DNA of 64,000 nucleotides from Serinus canaria (taxonomy: Eukaryota; Chordata; Aves; Passeriformes; Fringillidae), in the NCBI RefSeq assembly GCF_022539315.1, contig NC_066323.1, positions 12,943,219 to 13,007,218 of the forward strand, read 5' to 3'. Shown here in pieces: positions 62,139-64,000 of this stretch. The notes beneath the pieces were generated by a model, which ran no database searches, was not told the DNA's origin, and saw only the letters and a program-made list of their open reading frames with translations. Position numbers and translations under genes: made by a program. Numbering within the stretch: position 1 is the stretch's first letter; every line of letters starts with the position of its first letter.

Positions 62139-63981
62139 TAAAGTGGCTGTGATCACTAAACTACAAGATAAAATTCTTGTCTATAAAATGCTCTGGAAAA
62201 TGACTCACTACTCTGCAAAAGAAACAATCAAATTTGAAGCCTAAAACGTGACTATTTAGAAGCATCTAAATGCAGCAGTAGTGCTTCAATAGTTGCATTT
62301 TTTTCCCTACTAGTAAACTCTCCACCTCCCCCCAGTCTGACCTAGGTGGACCCATCATCAGCAAAATGAACCAGAACAGCAAGAACACTTCCATTCATCC
62401 CTTCCTGTGCTGTTTATTTTGGGTTTATTAGCTATATTTTTTAATGACTTCATGTTTTCCAAGAGCAGTTTTTGCTTGTGGCAGTGGCAAACATCCAGTG
62501 GAGTTCCTGGGTACAAGCTCGTGCCCCTGAATCTGAACATCTGTTTAAGGTCTGAGCAGAGTGGTTTTCCTCCCCCTCAAATATCTCGAAGCTAAAATAT
62601 CATCCACCAATTCCTGCAAAGTTTTTGTAATACACTCCATCTGAAACACATTGCAAGCCAGGTTGTAGTTGCTAAAAATACATGTGTAATAAATAGTTGA
62701 TCTGCAAAAATAAAAGGGAGATAAGATGTTACCCGTGTGGTATGTATATATACTCTTTGATTAGGTTTTCTTTTTAGGAGGAATGGCAGATGAAATGTAA
62801 AAATAGCATAAAACAGCTACACAGGGCAATTCAATTGTTACTTAGATGGGAACAAACAACCAAATGTTGTGATGTGAGGTTTCCTGCAATTAATTTTGAC
62901 ACTTTAAATATCTCCTGTCTCTAATAAAAGAGGAGTTCTGGAAATAGAGGAGATATCGTGTGCCATCTACTGAACTTTGTGATAAACCCCAGCGTTTTTC
63001 AGTGCTAACAACTCAACAATGGTGGTATTAGAAGTAAGACTTAATAAAAAGGCCTCTGTGCCTAAATAATTGTGTTACTTAATTGTGTAATAGGTCTGAT
63101 GTAATGTGTGGATATAGCAATACAGTAATCTATGGGTGTGTGGGACTGAGAGTGAGACATTATAATATGGTACACTTTAGAGTTTAGAATTCCAAGTTAA
63201 AACAAACTTGTAATTTTTCCAGTAATTAGCAGGTTTTTGGACTAAAAGAAAAGCATTGACAAAAAAATACCAGTCAGATAAATAAATCTAATGTTTTGTG
63301 ATGGGGAAAAAGTGGTTTTGAAGTCCCCATAAAAACAAAGCACTCAGTGCATCACATTTTGTATAAATCTGCATTATTAATTTGCAGTAAAATAGATCCA
63401 GTTGGAGTACTTGTTTTTTTGCATTAAATTGGTCCTTTGATGTTCTTTAATGCTTCAATTTAGCCTCTAATTTTTCAGAGCACAAATGCACCAGCAGCTG
63501 TTGAAAATATCAGTTTTGCAGTAGTGTTGCTGGCCAATAAAATCCCAACAAGCCATCTTCCTATCTGGCTGAACAAAATAGCACTGAAAAAGTAGTCATC
63601 TCTTTGAAGTATCACTCCAATTATAGGTTTTAACCCCACAGGTCACAGTTTGATTATTTACACAATGCTAGTGTAATTCTGTCTCAATTCTAGGCTTTCT
63701 GTACTTCCAAAGCATTCGGCAGCTCCAGTGGAGGAAATTTCAGACGGCTGCTATGATGGCATTGACCTGTGTTTGATAGGGTTAGACAGCATTTGGCTGA
63801 TCACTGTATGTTTTGTGCATTATTTAACTTTCTATAACGTTATTTAGTGGTGAAAGGAAGGAGATCAGGTTTATGTTTCATCTGCCTTTTGAAATCCATT
63901 TTAATACATTTCTTCCATGATACTGTGTTTATCATATGTAATGTAAGCACATGGTTTGTTAGTAAAAAGTGCATTATTTGT

Positions 63982-64000
63982 AAAAAAAAAAAGAAAAAAG
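63982..64000. repeat. A-rich tract at window edge
   Basis: Eleven A residues, one G, six A residues and a final G, cut by the window end. Whether it is a retroelement tail cannot be judged without the sequence beyond. Confidence 0.8.

Larger units (their letters stand above)
59856..64000. other. gene-free A+T-rich DNA with POU/homeodomain-like motifs
   Basis: No coding gene was recognised. A T-run lies at 61197-61209, TA-rich simple sequence at 62121-62138, and an A-rich tract at the right edge (63982-64000). The 15-mer ttaatttgcataatt occurs twice, at 61013-61027 and 61437-61451. The 63340-63640 stretch is complex and free of simple repeats. Confidence 0.65.

Noticed and set aside
1..64000. 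tRNA genes, rRNA, CRISPR arrays, bacterial operons or riboswitches
   Set aside because: No cloverleaf with intact A and B boxes, no rRNA signature, no regularly spaced direct repeats with unique spacers, and no prokaryotic gene packing were seen.

Overview
This window reads as a gene-poor stretch of a vertebrate nuclear chromosome, most likely from a bird. It is A+T-rich, with dense stops in all six frames and no operon-like packing. Repeats are sparse. The clearest is the 3' end of a CR1-type LINE near 23.3 kb, the dominant avian retrotransposon type. There is also one old MIR-like SINE near 15.1 kb and no Alu, B1 or L1 sequence. I could not narrow the species; a songbird is possible from the style of the CR1 tail, but that is weak.

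I found no protein-coding gene that I can defend. The longest open frames lie either in the two C+G-rich islands, where all frames stay open because stop codons are rare, or in A+T-rich DNA at lengths near what chance gives. None has a recognisable domain. No tRNA, rRNA, snRNA or known microRNA was recognised. The window could be intergenic (a gene desert) or lie inside a very long intron; the sequence alone does not decide.

Layout: 1-13.2 kb is A+T-rich DNA with small C+G-rich patches and one decayed G-rich minisatellite at 11.8 kb. At 13.2-13.98 kb lies a CpG-rich island whose left half is a 12-unit minisatellite. From 14 to 35 kb there is mostly A+T-rich DNA with the MIR-like SINE, the CR1 tail and several stretches resembling conserved noncoding DNA. 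At 35.0-35.3 kb there is a weak CpG cluster, and at 36.5-37.0 kb a strong CpG island with GC boxes, the best promoter candidate. From 37 to 52 kb there are a perfect DR1 nuclear-receptor site (42.79 kb), a CpG-bearing unique segment (44.1-44.6 kb) and a 24-bp-arm hairpin (46.47-46.54 kb). At 52.4-53.4 and 58.9-59.8 kb are C+G-rich blocks. The remainder is A+T-rich with POU/homeodomain-like motifs.

Nothing here amounts to a demonstrable new biological system. The items most worth checking are the near-perfect hairpin at 46467-46535, the orphan CpG island at 36.5-37.0 kb with an exon-like segment 0.65 kb downstream, and the minisatellite inside the 13 kb island.
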